DNA of 11,431 nucleotides, from positions 1 through 11,431 of the forward strand of contig JAFCCX010000005.1 in NCBI GenBank assembly GCA_017609995.1. Direction: 5' to 3'. Shown here piece by piece: positions 1 to 6,418 of this stretch. A program made the position numbers and the translations under genes. Positions within the stretch are counted from its first letter, which is position 1. Every line of letters begins with the position of its first letter. The notes beneath the pieces were generated by a model, which saw only the letters and a program-made list of their open reading frames with translations, ran no database searches and was not told the DNA's origin. Source of the DNA: Candidatus Pacearchaeota archaeon. Its GTDB lineage: Archaea; Nanobdellota; Nanobdellia; UBA10117; JABICX01.

Positions 1-624
1 AACAAAAATATCTACCCAGAATATACTAAAGATAAATGCTGCAAACAATCCAATTTTTTCATCAAACATTTCTTTTCCAAGGAAATAGATAAATGTAATG
101 GAAACAAGAGACATAATTATTTGCAGTATCTTAAAAGATAATACACCTAATCCAAGTTTATATATCGCTGCTAATACAAATACAACACCAATCTGTCGCG
201 CGGGGTTAAACAATTCTGGTGTTCCGAAAACCCAATTCTTAGCCAGAGTCAAGTAATCTGCACCATCCCACCAGATTGTCTCGTTCTTTGTAACAAAGAA
301 AAAATATAATCTGATAACTAATGCCAGAGTAAGAATAAGGAACAAAATAATTGCATATTTATCTGATATAAAATCTCGAATTGGATCCCACTCTTTGTTA
401 ATTTTTTCCTTTACTTTTCCTGACAATTCTGGACCTTTTACTGCAATAGTTGTATCTCCTTCTTCTGTTTCAACAGATTTTGCTAAAATAATATCTGTTC
501 CATCTGAATCATATACAACTCCCTTAGAATCGGAAAGTGGTTTAATTGAATCAGAATATTCTATAGCTAAGTTATCTGCTTCTTTTTGTTCTTTTTTACC
601 TTTAGCAGATTGTTTTTTAGCCAT
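1..624 (-). CDS. GT-C membrane glycosyltransferase (PMT/ArnT-like), N-terminal part
   Basis: This is the first 208 codons of a gene that continues beyond the left edge; the frame stays open to base 1. It has a long hydrophilic, charged N-terminus (about residues 1-88), then a membrane segment (about 90-111), a short outer loop containing WWDGADYL (D120, G121), and further membrane segments. It aligns without gaps from DKYA (residue 88) to the neighbouring complete enzyme at 1600-3189, about 69% identical by hand count. This family transfers sugars from polyprenyl-phosphate donors on the outer face of the membrane. The loop aspartate that the PMT/ArnT superfamily needs is present, but the following glutamate of the usual DE pair is glycine. 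The start is the ATG at 624, about 26 bases from a shared divergent TATA box. Acceptor and sugar are unknown; the family call is firm. Confidence 0.88.
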   Translation of the reverse strand, partial: MAKKQSAKGKKEQKEADNLAIEYSDSIKPLSDSKGVVYDSDGTDIILAKSVETEEGDTTIAVKGPELSGKVKEKINKEWDPIRDFISDKYAIILFLILTLALVIRLYFFFVTKNETIWWDGADYLTLAKNWVFGTPELFNPARQIGVVFVLAAIYKLGLGVLSFKILQIIMSLVSITFIYFLGKEMFDEKIGLFAAFIFSIFWVDIFV

Positions 625-638
625 GGGTGGTGGTATGA

Positions 639-660
639 ACAAAACTATAAAAAGATTATC
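639..660. promoter_or_regulatory. Bidirectional BRE-TATA-BRE promoter, copy 1
   Basis: The 53-base gap between two divergent starts (624 minus, 678 plus) holds one near-symmetrical TATA element, CTATAAAAAG (645-654). On the plus strand it is preceded by ACAAAA (639-644), and on the minus strand by GATAAT (660-655); both fit the archaeal BRE pattern RNWAAW. The element is centred about 26 bases from the minus ATG and 28 from the plus ATG, so both transcripts would be leaderless or nearly so. A block identical over 22 bases recurs at 3206-3227. Confidence 0.68.
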
Positions 661-677
661 GCAATATAACATATACT

Positions 678-1631
678 ATGAAATTTAAGTTCTTGGGAGT
701 TATTGGAATAGCTTTCTTTGTATTTATTATCTCAAGATTAAATTTAGCTAGTCTTTGGTTAAACCTTCAGAATATGATTATTCCTCTTTTCATCTTATCT
801 TTAGTTTTTACAACAATAGATGTACTAATCAAGGTTTTTAGATGGAGATATATCTACTCAAGACTTGGTGTTCATCTATCTGTCTTTACTGCAATTACTA
901 TTTGGTTCAAATCGCTGTTTGCTGAAACTACTCCGGGAAAAGTTGGAGCTGTTTTAATTAAAGCACATATTTCAAAACAAGGTAAAGACGGGTTTGGTAA
1001 GGCGCTATTCTCAGTCACATTTGATATGATAATGGAAATTGTTACTATGGTACTTGTAGCAATTGTAGCAGTTGTATTCTTTGTTGGAATGATTTCTGCG
1101 AATATTATTGTAATTCCTATTGCTTTATTTGGAATTGGTCTTATTATGCTATATATTTTCAGAAAGGAAGATATTGCTAGAAAGTTCCTTGGGCCAGTAT
1201 ATCGCATATTTATTCCAGAGAAATACAAATCAAAAGCAAAACTAGTTTTTGAAAGTTTTTATGAAGGTTTGAAAAAAGTAGATATGCAAACAATCCTTGT
1301 CTCACAATTATTTTCTCTTGTAGGACTTGCTGTTATGGGTATAAGTCTGTGGATACTTGCAATGGCTCTAAATTTAACTGTCCCATTACATTATTTGATA
1401 TTATATGTACCAATTAACACATTATTAGTAGCATTGCCTATAACTATCTCTGGAGTTGGAACAAGAGAATCTGGATTCATTATTTTGTTTGGTTTGTTTG
1501 GAATAAGTGCGGAAGCAGCTGTTATTTTCTCATTACTTTTACTCTTCCAAAGAATAATCTTAATGCTTCCCGGAATTATTTTACTTAATAAAAGAGAAAC
1601 TACTGTTGAACATACAATGGATATAGCATAA
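678..1631 (+). CDS. UPF0104 / LPG-synthase-TM flippase-like membrane protein
   Basis: This 317-residue integral membrane protein belongs to the lysylphosphatidylglycerol-synthase transmembrane family (UPF0104, PF03706), which is frequent in archaeal glycosylation loci and is also found fused to AglD-type glycosyltransferases. Visible signatures are FRWRYIY (54-60), TPGKVGAVLIKAH (85-97) and the C-terminal block ALPITISGVGTRESG (252-266), which matches the family's conserved LP-x-S-x-x-G-x-G-x-x-E motif. About eight hydrophobic segments span the chain, including residues 4-20, 33-52, 113-160, 206-231 and 240-304. There is no fused synthetase domain, so it probably helps move or handle a lipid or lipid-linked sugar; that role is inference. 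It starts at the ATG at 678 from a divergent promoter shared with the GT-C gene at 1-624. Its last 32 bases overlap the 3' end of the convergent gene at 1600-3189. Confidence 0.85.
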   Translation: MKFKFLGVIGIAFFVFIISRLNLASLWLNLQNMIIPLFILSLVFTTIDVLIKVFRWRYIYSRLGVHLSVFTAITIWFKSLFAETTPGKVGAVLIKAHISKQGKDGFGKALFSVTFDMIMEIVTMVLVAIVAVVFFVGMISANIIVIPIALFGIGLIMLYIFRKEDIARKFLGPVYRIFIPEKYKSKAKLVFESFYEGLKKVDMQTILVSQLFSLVGLAVMGISLWILAMALNLTVPLHYLILYVPINTLLVALPITISGVGTRESGFIILFGLFGISAEAAVIFSLLLLFQRIILMLPGIILLNKRETTVEHTMDIA

Positions 1632-3189
1632 CAACTATGTTTCCTGCTCCGCTTCTTGTTTCATAAAATGACTTAATAGGTGTTATATTGTATTTAATTG
1701 GGAACATATAAGCCCAGTCTGGAGTTGTATGTGATTCAAATGCAGATAACATAAGATACTTCGGTTTCTTTGCTTCTAGCTCTCTTATGAACGCCGCCTC
1801 GTCTTCAAAATAAAATTCAATAACTTCTCTTTCAGCATAATATAGAATCTGCGTCCTTGATTGTGTAACAACAAAATCTCCTGGCGCAGTATGTTCTTTT
1901 AACCATAATCCCGCGTCTTGGACTTGCCATTGACCTCCAGCTTTTATTTTTATTAAGTTATCTGCGCGTGTTAACTGTGAATTAGCAACAATAAATAATA
2001 TCGCAAATAACACAACCAACGCAACTCGCCAATCAATACGTTTGCGTATCTCTGAGTATACAAAATATAATCCATTCGCTGCAACTAAGAAGATTGCTGG
2101 ATAAACAGGTACAAGATATCTCTCATCATAAACTTGATAATAACTAAAGAAAGCATAAAATGCAATAATCCAAATAAACAAAAATAAGTATTTGTTAAGC
2201 GATTTTTCTTTTTGTTTAAAAACTAAATCTGCACCTAGAAGAAGATCAATGAAAATATATGCTCCAATAAAGAATAAGATAATCAGACCTCCTCTTAAAT
2301 AATCTGGTGCTTGTTGGAAGAAGACAAAATGTCCATGTAAAATCGTGAACTTTCCTGCAGCTATTTTAGCAAATTTGTCTACTGTCTGAGATTGTCTAAG
2401 TGCAATTTGTAATATTGCATTACCATATCTAAGTTGATAAAACAAGAAATACGGAATAGATGCAATAAGACCAAGACATACAGATATCCACGCATCTTTG
2501 TTTTTGAATAACTTAAATTTTTCTGTGATTAACAAATAGATGAAAACAACAGGTGCTAACAAAAGATTAGCCTCTCTAGACATGAAAGCAATAATAAATG
2601 CTGGACCAACTAACCACGCTGCGAGGCGACTATCTTTCTTGATAAATCCTTTCCAAAACAAATAGATGAATAACGTAGTACCAAAGAAGCCTACTGAATC
2701 AGGAAAGACTCTCGTTACAACAAAGAGGTCAACCCAAAAAACACTAAAGAAGAATGCTGCAATAAGTGCAATTTTTTTGTTAAACATATCTTTCCCAACT
2801 AAGTATACTAAGAAAATTGAAGCAAGAGAGAGTAAGATTTGTAAGAACTTAAAACTTGCAACACCAAGGCCTACTTTGTAAAGTGCTGTTAATACAAACA
2901 CTATTCCAATTTGTCGCGCAGGATTATACATCTCAGGTGTATTAAAGACAAAGTTCTTAGCGAGAGTCAAATAATCTGCTTCATCCCACCAAACTGGTTG
3001 ATTATTTGTAATAACGAAGTAATATATCCTGATAGCAAGTGCTAAAGTGAGAATAAGAAATAAAGCAACAGCATATTTATCTTTAAGGAAAAAATGTAGT
3101 AACTCCAATTTCCTCGCCTTTATTTCTGTAGGTTCCTTGATTTTTGAGTCATTTTCAACTGTTTCTTCAGTATTCTCCTCTTTTTCCAT
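1600..3189 (-). CDS. GT-C membrane glycosyltransferase (PMT/ArnT-like), complete
   Basis: This 529-residue polytopic protein is of the GT-C fold, most like dolichyl-phosphate-mannose protein mannosyltransferases and ArnT (PMT_2 type). A charged cytoplasmic N-terminus (1-36) leads into the first membrane segment (40-60). The first outer loop carries WWDEADYL with the family's acidic pair at D69-E70, followed by NPARQIG (89-95) and about ten more hydrophobic segments to about residue 405. A soluble C-terminal domain (about 410-529) contains the kind of alpha/beta segment often seen after the membrane core, starting near AGLWLKEH. It should transfer a sugar from a polyprenyl-phosphate carrier on the outer membrane face. 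It is a close paralogue of the truncated enzyme at 1-624, but has a much shorter N-terminal tail. The ATG at 3189 lies about 26 bases from a shared divergent TATA box. Substrates are not predictable. Confidence 0.88.
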   Translation of the reverse strand: MEKEENTEETVENDSKIKEPTEIKARKLELLHFFLKDKYAVALFLILTLALAIRIYYFVITNNQPVWWDEADYLTLAKNFVFNTPEMYNPARQIGIVFVLTALYKVGLGVASFKFLQILLSLASIFLVYLVGKDMFNKKIALIAAFFFSVFWVDLFVVTRVFPDSVGFFGTTLFIYLFWKGFIKKDSRLAAWLVGPAFIIAFMSREANLLLAPVVFIYLLITEKFKLFKNKDAWISVCLGLIASIPYFLFYQLRYGNAILQIALRQSQTVDKFAKIAAGKFTILHGHFVFFQQAPDYLRGGLIILFFIGAYIFIDLLLGADLVFKQKEKSLNKYLFLFIWIIAFYAFFSYYQVYDERYLVPVYPAIFLVAANGLYFVYSEIRKRIDWRVALVVLFAILFIVANSQLTRADNLIKIKAGGQWQVQDAGLWLKEHTAPGDFVVTQSRTQILYYAEREVIEFYFEDEAAFIRELEAKKPKYLMLSAFESHTTPDWAYMFPIKYNITPIKSFYETRSGAGNIVVMLYPLYVQQ

Positions 3190-3204
3190 TAGCTTCAGCT
3201 CTGA

Positions 3205-3226
3205 GCAAAACTATAAAAAGATTATC
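3205..3226. promoter_or_regulatory. Bidirectional BRE-TATA-BRE promoter, copy 2
   Basis: The divergent starts here are 3189 (minus) and 3243 (plus), again 54 bases apart as in copy 1. CTATAAAAAG (3211-3220) is flanked by GCAAAA (3205-3210) and by the minus-strand hexamer GATAAT (3226-3221), both matching RNWAAW. The box centre is about 26 bases from the minus ATG and 27-28 from the plus ATG, which predicts two leaderless transcripts. Similarity to copy 1 falls off sharply on the minus-gene side and is only partial on the plus-gene side. Confidence 0.7.
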
Positions 3227-3242
3227 GAGGTATAGCATATAT

Positions 3243-3380
3243 ATGGGAATCCTAGATAAATTCTTCAAGAAGAAAGAAGATAAGACTAAGACTGAAGAAG
3301 ATGAACCCCCTTCTATTGATCAGAAGAAAGAAGATGAAGAAAAGGTCAAAAAACGCCTAAAAGCATTAGGATATATCTAA
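3243..3380 (+). CDS. Small charged protein of unknown function (45 residues)
   Basis: I do not recognise this gene. The frame is open further upstream (to an ATG at 3144), but that extension runs back through the promoter and over the start of the opposite gene, whereas the ATG at 3243 sits one base after the expected transcription start of the TATA box at 3211-3220. The product opens with MGILDKFFKKK, which could form a short amphipathic membrane-contacting helix, continues as a very charged lysine/glutamate stretch, and ends in KKRLKALGYI. That ending resembles the LxxLGY tails I associate with the C-termini of many sulfatase-type enzymes; this is a resemblance only. It is divergent to the complete GT-C gene and probably ends at the T-rich tract at 3422-3438. 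Existence as a gene is likely but unproven; function is unknown. Confidence 0.6.
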   Translation: MGILDKFFKKKEDKTKTEEDEPPSIDQKKEDEEKVKKRLKALGYI

Positions 3381-3386
3381 CTTTGG

Positions 3387-3399
3387 TTTATATACTTCT
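3387..3399. repeat. TTTATATACTTCT element, copy 1 (possible second TATA box)
   Basis: The 13-mer TTTATATACTTCT begins 54 bases before the ATG at 3441 and is repeated exactly at 9604-9616, 57 bases before the flippase ATG. TTTATATA is the classical archaeal box A, so it could be an upstream start site giving a leader of about 24 bases, a regulatory element, or part of the end of the small gene. Low complexity means chance cannot be excluded. Confidence 0.4.
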
Positions 3400-3403
3400 A
3401 TCT

Positions 3404-3419
3404 AATAAAGCTTATAATA
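3404..3419 (+). promoter_or_regulatory. BRE-TATA promoter of the pyruvyltransferase operon
   Basis: AATAAA (3404-3409) fits the BRE pattern and CTTATAATA (3411-3419) the TATA box. Its centre is about 26 bases before the ATG at 3441, which predicts a leaderless mRNA for the five-gene operon that ends at 7512. Confidence 0.6.
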
Positions 3420-3421
3420 CA

Positions 3422-3438
3422 GTTTTTTCTTGATTTTG
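3422..3438 (+). terminator. T-rich tract, possible archaeal terminator
   Basis: GTTTTTTCTTGATTTT lies about 40 bases after the stop of the 45-residue gene and just before the predicted start point of the next transcript. Archaeal RNA polymerase commonly terminates at such U-rich tracts without a hairpin. It is positioned to end the small-gene transcript; it could equally be promoter-proximal sequence of no special role. Confidence 0.4.
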
Positions 3439-3440
3439 AC

Positions 3441-4682
3441 ATGGATGACCCAATAAAAGTACTTATGGTAGGTAATTTTCGAGTAAGTTCTTTTGCTAGT
3501 CAGGGTCTAACTTTTAACTTACTTGATGAACTGAAAAAGCACATTAATGCTGAATTTACTTATTTAGTTATAGACAAATACTATAAACAAGATATTCCTT
3601 TTGCTGAAAAGCACGGTATTAAACTCATTTCTCATCCCTATCCAAAATTCATTGTACAGAGAGATAAGATAATAAATGCAATCAAAAATGCTGATGTGGT
3701 TATAGATGCTGATGGAATTGAGTTTATTGGTAACAGATCGATTAAGAGACGATGGTTTCATTATTTTGCAACATCATATCTTCAATGGGTAGCACAAAAA
3801 CAAGGAAAGTTGTATATTAAATATACAAAATCATATGGTCCTTTCCCAACACCCGGCTTTAGACAGCGAGTTAAGAACGATTTAAACAAACTTCCTTTCT
3901 TATTTGTGAGAGGTGATGAAAATCTAAATGTTGTAAAAGGTCTTGGATTAACTATCCCGCTTTATTCTTTCCCAGATGTTTCCTTAGGTCAAAATCCTGC
4001 ATCAAAAACTTGGGCAACAAAGTATGTAAAGAAACTTGGTGTCGATGTTTCAAAACCTTTTATTGGAATATCTCCAAGTACAGTAATAAGTAATCAGTCT
4101 TTATTTGCAAAGAAAACTAATTGTTCCTGTGGTGCTAATCATGTTGTTTTAACAAAGAAACTTATTGAGTACTTCCAAAAAGATGGGAAACAAGTTTTAC
4201 TAATTCCACAAGGTTGGGATGATGGTGAAAATCTAATTAGTTGTGACCTTGCTTTGATTAAGAAAGTATATGAAGAATTAGAAAACAAGAAAAATATTTT
4301 CTACATTTCAGATATGAGTTTAGAATATTCTGAAATGAGAGCAATTGTTGGTCTAACTGATTTCTATATTACAGGTCGTTATCATGGTCTCTGCTCTGGA
4401 TTAAATACACTCCGTCCAGTTGTATCCTTAGCGTGGCATATGAAATATCAAGACGCGATGTCTTTATTTTTTGATAAGTATTTGGTTGTTGATTGTAGAG
4501 CAAACTCTGTTGATGATGCTTTTGAATTAATAAAGAAATATTACAAAGATAGAAGTTGGTATAATAAAACAGATATGAAAAAGAGAAAAGATGTTGTTGT
4601 AAATTTAGTAAACGAAAATGTAAAAATCTTAGCTGATGAAATTAAGAGGTATCAAAATGAAAGAACTATTACCACTAATTAA
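3441..4682 (+). CDS. Polysaccharide pyruvyl transferase family protein
   Basis: This 413-residue protein matches the polysaccharide pyruvyl transferase family (PF04230, CsaB/WcaK type), which transfers pyruvate from phosphoenolpyruvate onto glycan sugars and has a GT-B-like double Rossmann fold. The N-terminal glycine-containing block after the first strand is VGNFRVSSFASQG (10-22). The most diagnostic piece is ITGRYHGLCSGL (310-321) followed by PVVSLAWHMKY (326-336), the family's R-x-H-G-x-x-x-G and W/Y-x-x-K-like motifs near the C-terminus. Internal blocks FLFVRGDEN (153-161) and FIGISPSTV (207-215) also fit. A cysteine pair, CSCGANH (228-234), is unusual and might bind metal or be incidental. 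It is the first gene of a five-gene operon and has a leaderless start at a TATA box 26 bases upstream. The next gene begins within its last 26 bases. Confidence 0.88.
   Translation: MDDPIKVLMVGNFRVSSFASQGLTFNLLDELKKHINAEFTYLVIDKYYKQDIPFAEKHGIKLISHPYPKFIVQRDKIINAIKNADVVIDADGIEFIGNRSIKRRWFHYFATSYLQWVAQKQGKLYIKYTKSYGPFPTPGFRQRVKNDLNKLPFLFVRGDENLNVVKGLGLTIPLYSFPDVSLGQNPASKTWATKYVKKLGVDVSKPFIGISPSTVISNQSLFAKKTNCSCGANHVVLTKKLIEYFQKDGKQVLLIPQGWDDGENLISCDLALIKKVYEELENKKNIFYISDMSLEYSEMRAIVGLTDFYITGRYHGLCSGLNTLRPVVSLAWHMKYQDAMSLFFDKYLVVDCRANSVDDAFELIKKYYKDRSWYNKTDMKKRKDVVVNLVNENVKILADEIKRYQNERTITTN
4646..4650 (+). promoter_or_regulatory. Ribosome binding site deciding the nitroreductase start
   Basis: GAGGT lies inside the 3' end of the pyruvyltransferase gene with a 6-base spacer (ATCAAA) before the ATG at 4657. 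It supports that start over the in-frame ATG at 4636, seven codons upstream, which lacks such a site. Confidence 0.75.
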
Positions 4683-5286
4683 AGAACGAAGAAGTGTCAG
4701 GTTATTTACTGGAAAGAAAGTTCCAGTAAAAGATATTCAATCTATAATTGAAGCAGGAACTTGGGCACCAACTGGCTGTAATAGTCAGGAAATTCGTTTT
4801 AAGATTTTAGAAAGTGAGGATCAAATAAATGGTCTAATTAGATTCAAACCATTTCTAAGTGGAGTATCTCATTTCATACTTGTGTTATACGATATGTCTT
4901 TGCCATGGAGTCATCAAATGTATATTAAATCAAAACATCAGCGAACTCTTCCATTTATTGATGCTGGTTTAGCTACACAAAACATGATGTTATATGCAAA
5001 GAGCAAAAGTATTGATACTTGTGCATTAAACTTTTCTGAGCATTTCTTAGCTCCAACAAGTATAGTAAATAAAGCAGTTAAACGTGGAATAGTAAATGTT
5101 GGATTAGGCAGTCATGTTAAAGGAACTTTTAGTTATTTTTTGAGAAAAGACTTGAAAGTTCCAGAACATCTAAAAATTGTTTGTGCAATTGCAGTTGGTT
5201 ATGCAAAACGTTATCCAAATATTGATACTGAAATGCATGGTCAAAGAAAAGTTATTAGAAAAGATGTTCGAGATTATATTATATGA
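4657..5286 (+). CDS. Nitroreductase-family FMN oxidoreductase
   Basis: The 209-residue product has the nitroreductase fold signature: ERRSVRLFTGKKV (10-22) with the FMN-phosphate-binding RRSxR, followed by EAGTWAPTGCNSQ (32-44) with the conserved AP-x-x-x-N-x-Q. The helix IDAGLATQNMMLYA (101-114) and the late strand AIAVGYAKR (177-185) are also standard. The family uses NAD(P)H to reduce varied organic substrates; members in glycan loci have no single known role. Here it sits between a pyruvyl transferase and a FemAB-like transferase, so it could act on a glycan or nucleotide-sugar intermediate, or on a redox cofactor; this is inference. The ATG at 4657 has a GAGGT site. The gene overlaps its upstream neighbour by 26 bases and the downstream gene by the ATGA at 5283-5286, which implies translational coupling. 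Confidence 0.88.
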   Translation: MKELLPLIKERRSVRLFTGKKVPVKDIQSIIEAGTWAPTGCNSQEIRFKILESEDQINGLIRFKPFLSGVSHFILVLYDMSLPWSHQMYIKSKHQRTLPFIDAGLATQNMMLYAKSKSIDTCALNFSEHFLAPTSIVNKAVKRGIVNVGLGSHVKGTFSYFLRKDLKVPEHLKIVCAIAVGYAKRYPNIDTEMHGQRKVIRKDVRDYII

Positions 5287-5879
5287 AAGACATTAATCAG
5301 ACAGTTATAACAAATGTAGAAGCATCCGAAGAAGAGCTTATTTCTAAATTAAATAAGAAAGCTAGATGGGGAATTAAACGAGCAGAAAAAAATGGATTGG
5401 TTGTAGAAGAATCTACTGACTGGGAAACTTTTTATGAAATATACCAGCAGAATATGAAACAAAAAGGTCAGATTGTTCGTTCATTAGATTTTGTAAAACA
5501 GGATTCAACTGTTTTGTTTTTATGTAAACTTAAAGATAAAGTTATTGCGGGTGTAACAATAACTTTTGATGATAGATTTTATAGTAAAGACATACCGCGA
5601 CTTTCAAAGAACGCATCATTATCTGATTATTTAGAGTTGCAACCAAATAATTTACTTTACTGGAAGTGTTTACTTTGGGCTAAAAAGAAAGGATACAAAA
5701 ATTTTGATTGGTCTGGTTATTCCAAAGCTGTAAAAGGTGTTAGTTCCTTTAAGAAAAGATGGGGGCAGGTTATTGAATACAAAAAAGATTATCCAATACA
5801 TCTTGCAATTGGAAGGAAATTGATACGAAACAGTAGTACTTTAAAATGGATTCATGATAAAATGAGAGGTAGAAAATGA
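5283..5879 (+). CDS. FemAB-like (GNAT fold) aminoacyl/acyltransferase, single-domain length
   Basis: At 198 residues this resembles the second GNAT half of FemAB/FemX peptidyltransferase-like proteins (also annotated as acetyltransferase GNAT_6), which are usually about 300-350 residues. The key blocks are KKARWGIKRAEKNGL (25-39), the typical N/K-x-R-x-x-I-x-x-A-x-x-x-G entry to the domain, then YKNFDWSGYSKAVKG (138-152) and FKKRWG (156-161), equivalent to the conserved FDWGG...FKxxWG. Bacterial relatives add amino acids to peptidoglycan precursors using aminoacyl-tRNA; archaea lack peptidoglycan, so here an amino or acyl group is more likely placed on an amino sugar of the glycan. The start overlaps the previous stop in ATGA and has no clear ribosome-binding site, so it depends on coupling. 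The absent N-terminal half looks natural rather than a break, because no remnant lies upstream. Confidence 0.75.
   Translation: MKDINQTVITNVEASEEELISKLNKKARWGIKRAEKNGLVVEESTDWETFYEIYQQNMKQKGQIVRSLDFVKQDSTVLFLCKLKDKVIAGVTITFDDRFYSKDIPRLSKNASLSDYLELQPNNLLYWKCLLWAKKKGYKNFDWSGYSKAVKGVSSFKKRWGQVIEYKKDYPIHLAIGRKLIRNSSTLKWIHDKMRGRK
5866..5870 (+). promoter_or_regulatory. Ribosome binding site of the gene at 5876
   Basis: GAGGT with a 5-base spacer (AGAAA) stands before the ATG at 5876, within the end of the FemAB-like gene. It is the second clear GAGGT site in this operon. Confidence 0.7.
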
Positions 5880-6418
5880 CATATTTAATTCATGTTGAAA
5901 AAGTGTGGGATAAACAAATATGGGATAATCTTTTGAGCTTAATTAAGAAAGATGGACAAAGGTGTCATCTATTCCTTATGGCTCCACAACTAGACTTACA
6001 AAAATCTGTTCATGGTTATACTGGTACTAACGAAGAGTTATCTGAAGAACTTGCTGAGAAATATACTTATCTAAAAAAGATTCAACCAAAATATAGATTT
6101 AAAATTGCTTATCATGTTCATATTAGTTTACAACCTGAAAAAATGTCTGAAGAACCTAAGAAGAAATTATTTGAAGATGGTTTAACCTGGGTTAGAAACA
6201 TTTTCCCTGAAATAAATTCTGTTTGTTTTGGTTGGTATAAATATGATTCTTATCTTAAGAAACTTTGTGATGAAAATGGAATTAAAATTGTTCATTTTAC
6301 ACCGTTTGCAATTAATTTACATGATTATGATTTAACTGAAAATAGTTATACACGAAAACCATTTCGGTTGGTAAGAAGTAAACTTAGAACATTAACTTAT
6401 TGGTGGGATTTAAAATGA
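5876..6418 (+). CDS. Uncharacterised protein, weakly like NodB-fold polysaccharide deacetylases
   Basis: I do not recognise this 180-residue soluble protein with certainty. Its layout recalls the NodB/polysaccharide-deacetylase barrel: an N-terminal strand YLIHVEKVWD (3-12) where the family has its TFDD, a strand LFLMAP (32-37), KIAYHVHISL (76-85) with H80-x-H82 like the metal-binding histidine motif after the GxEI strand, then SVCFGWYKYDSYLKKLCDEN (115-134), which recalls the segment in which the family places an arginine/glycine before a helix and the next strand (GIKIVHF, 135-141). The catalytic double aspartate is not evident, so it is a divergent member, inactive, or another fold. There is no signal peptide, so it works in the cytoplasm. 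It starts at an ATGA overlap with a GAGGT site and ends in an ATGA overlap with the GT4 gene. The context suggests modification of a cytoplasmic glycan intermediate. Confidence 0.55.
   Translation: MTYLIHVEKVWDKQIWDNLLSLIKKDGQRCHLFLMAPQLDLQKSVHGYTGTNEELSEELAEKYTYLKKIQPKYRFKIAYHVHISLQPEKMSEEPKKKLFEDGLTWVRNIFPEINSVCFGWYKYDSYLKKLCDENGIKIVHFTPFAINLHDYDLTENSYTRKPFRLVRSKLRTLTYWWDLK

Noticed and set aside
395..688. Plus-strand open frame of 97 codons over the start of the left GT-C gene
   Set aside because: It runs antisense to a clear glycosyltransferase, crosses the promoter and has no recognisable domain; the low-complexity serine-rich product is a mirror of the opposite strand.
872..1228. Minus-strand open frame inside the UPF0104 gene
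   Set aside because: It is antisense to a well-conserved membrane protein and has no family resemblance of its own.
3144..3242. N-terminal extension of the 45-residue protein to an upstream ATG
   Set aside because: It would include the TATA box and antisense codons of the divergent gene; the ATG at 3243 matches the predicted start of transcription.
6400..6414. TTG start for the GT4 gene five codons upstream
   Set aside because: The ATG at 6415 forms the same ATGA overlap used by the two preceding genes, and the family N-terminus begins right after it.
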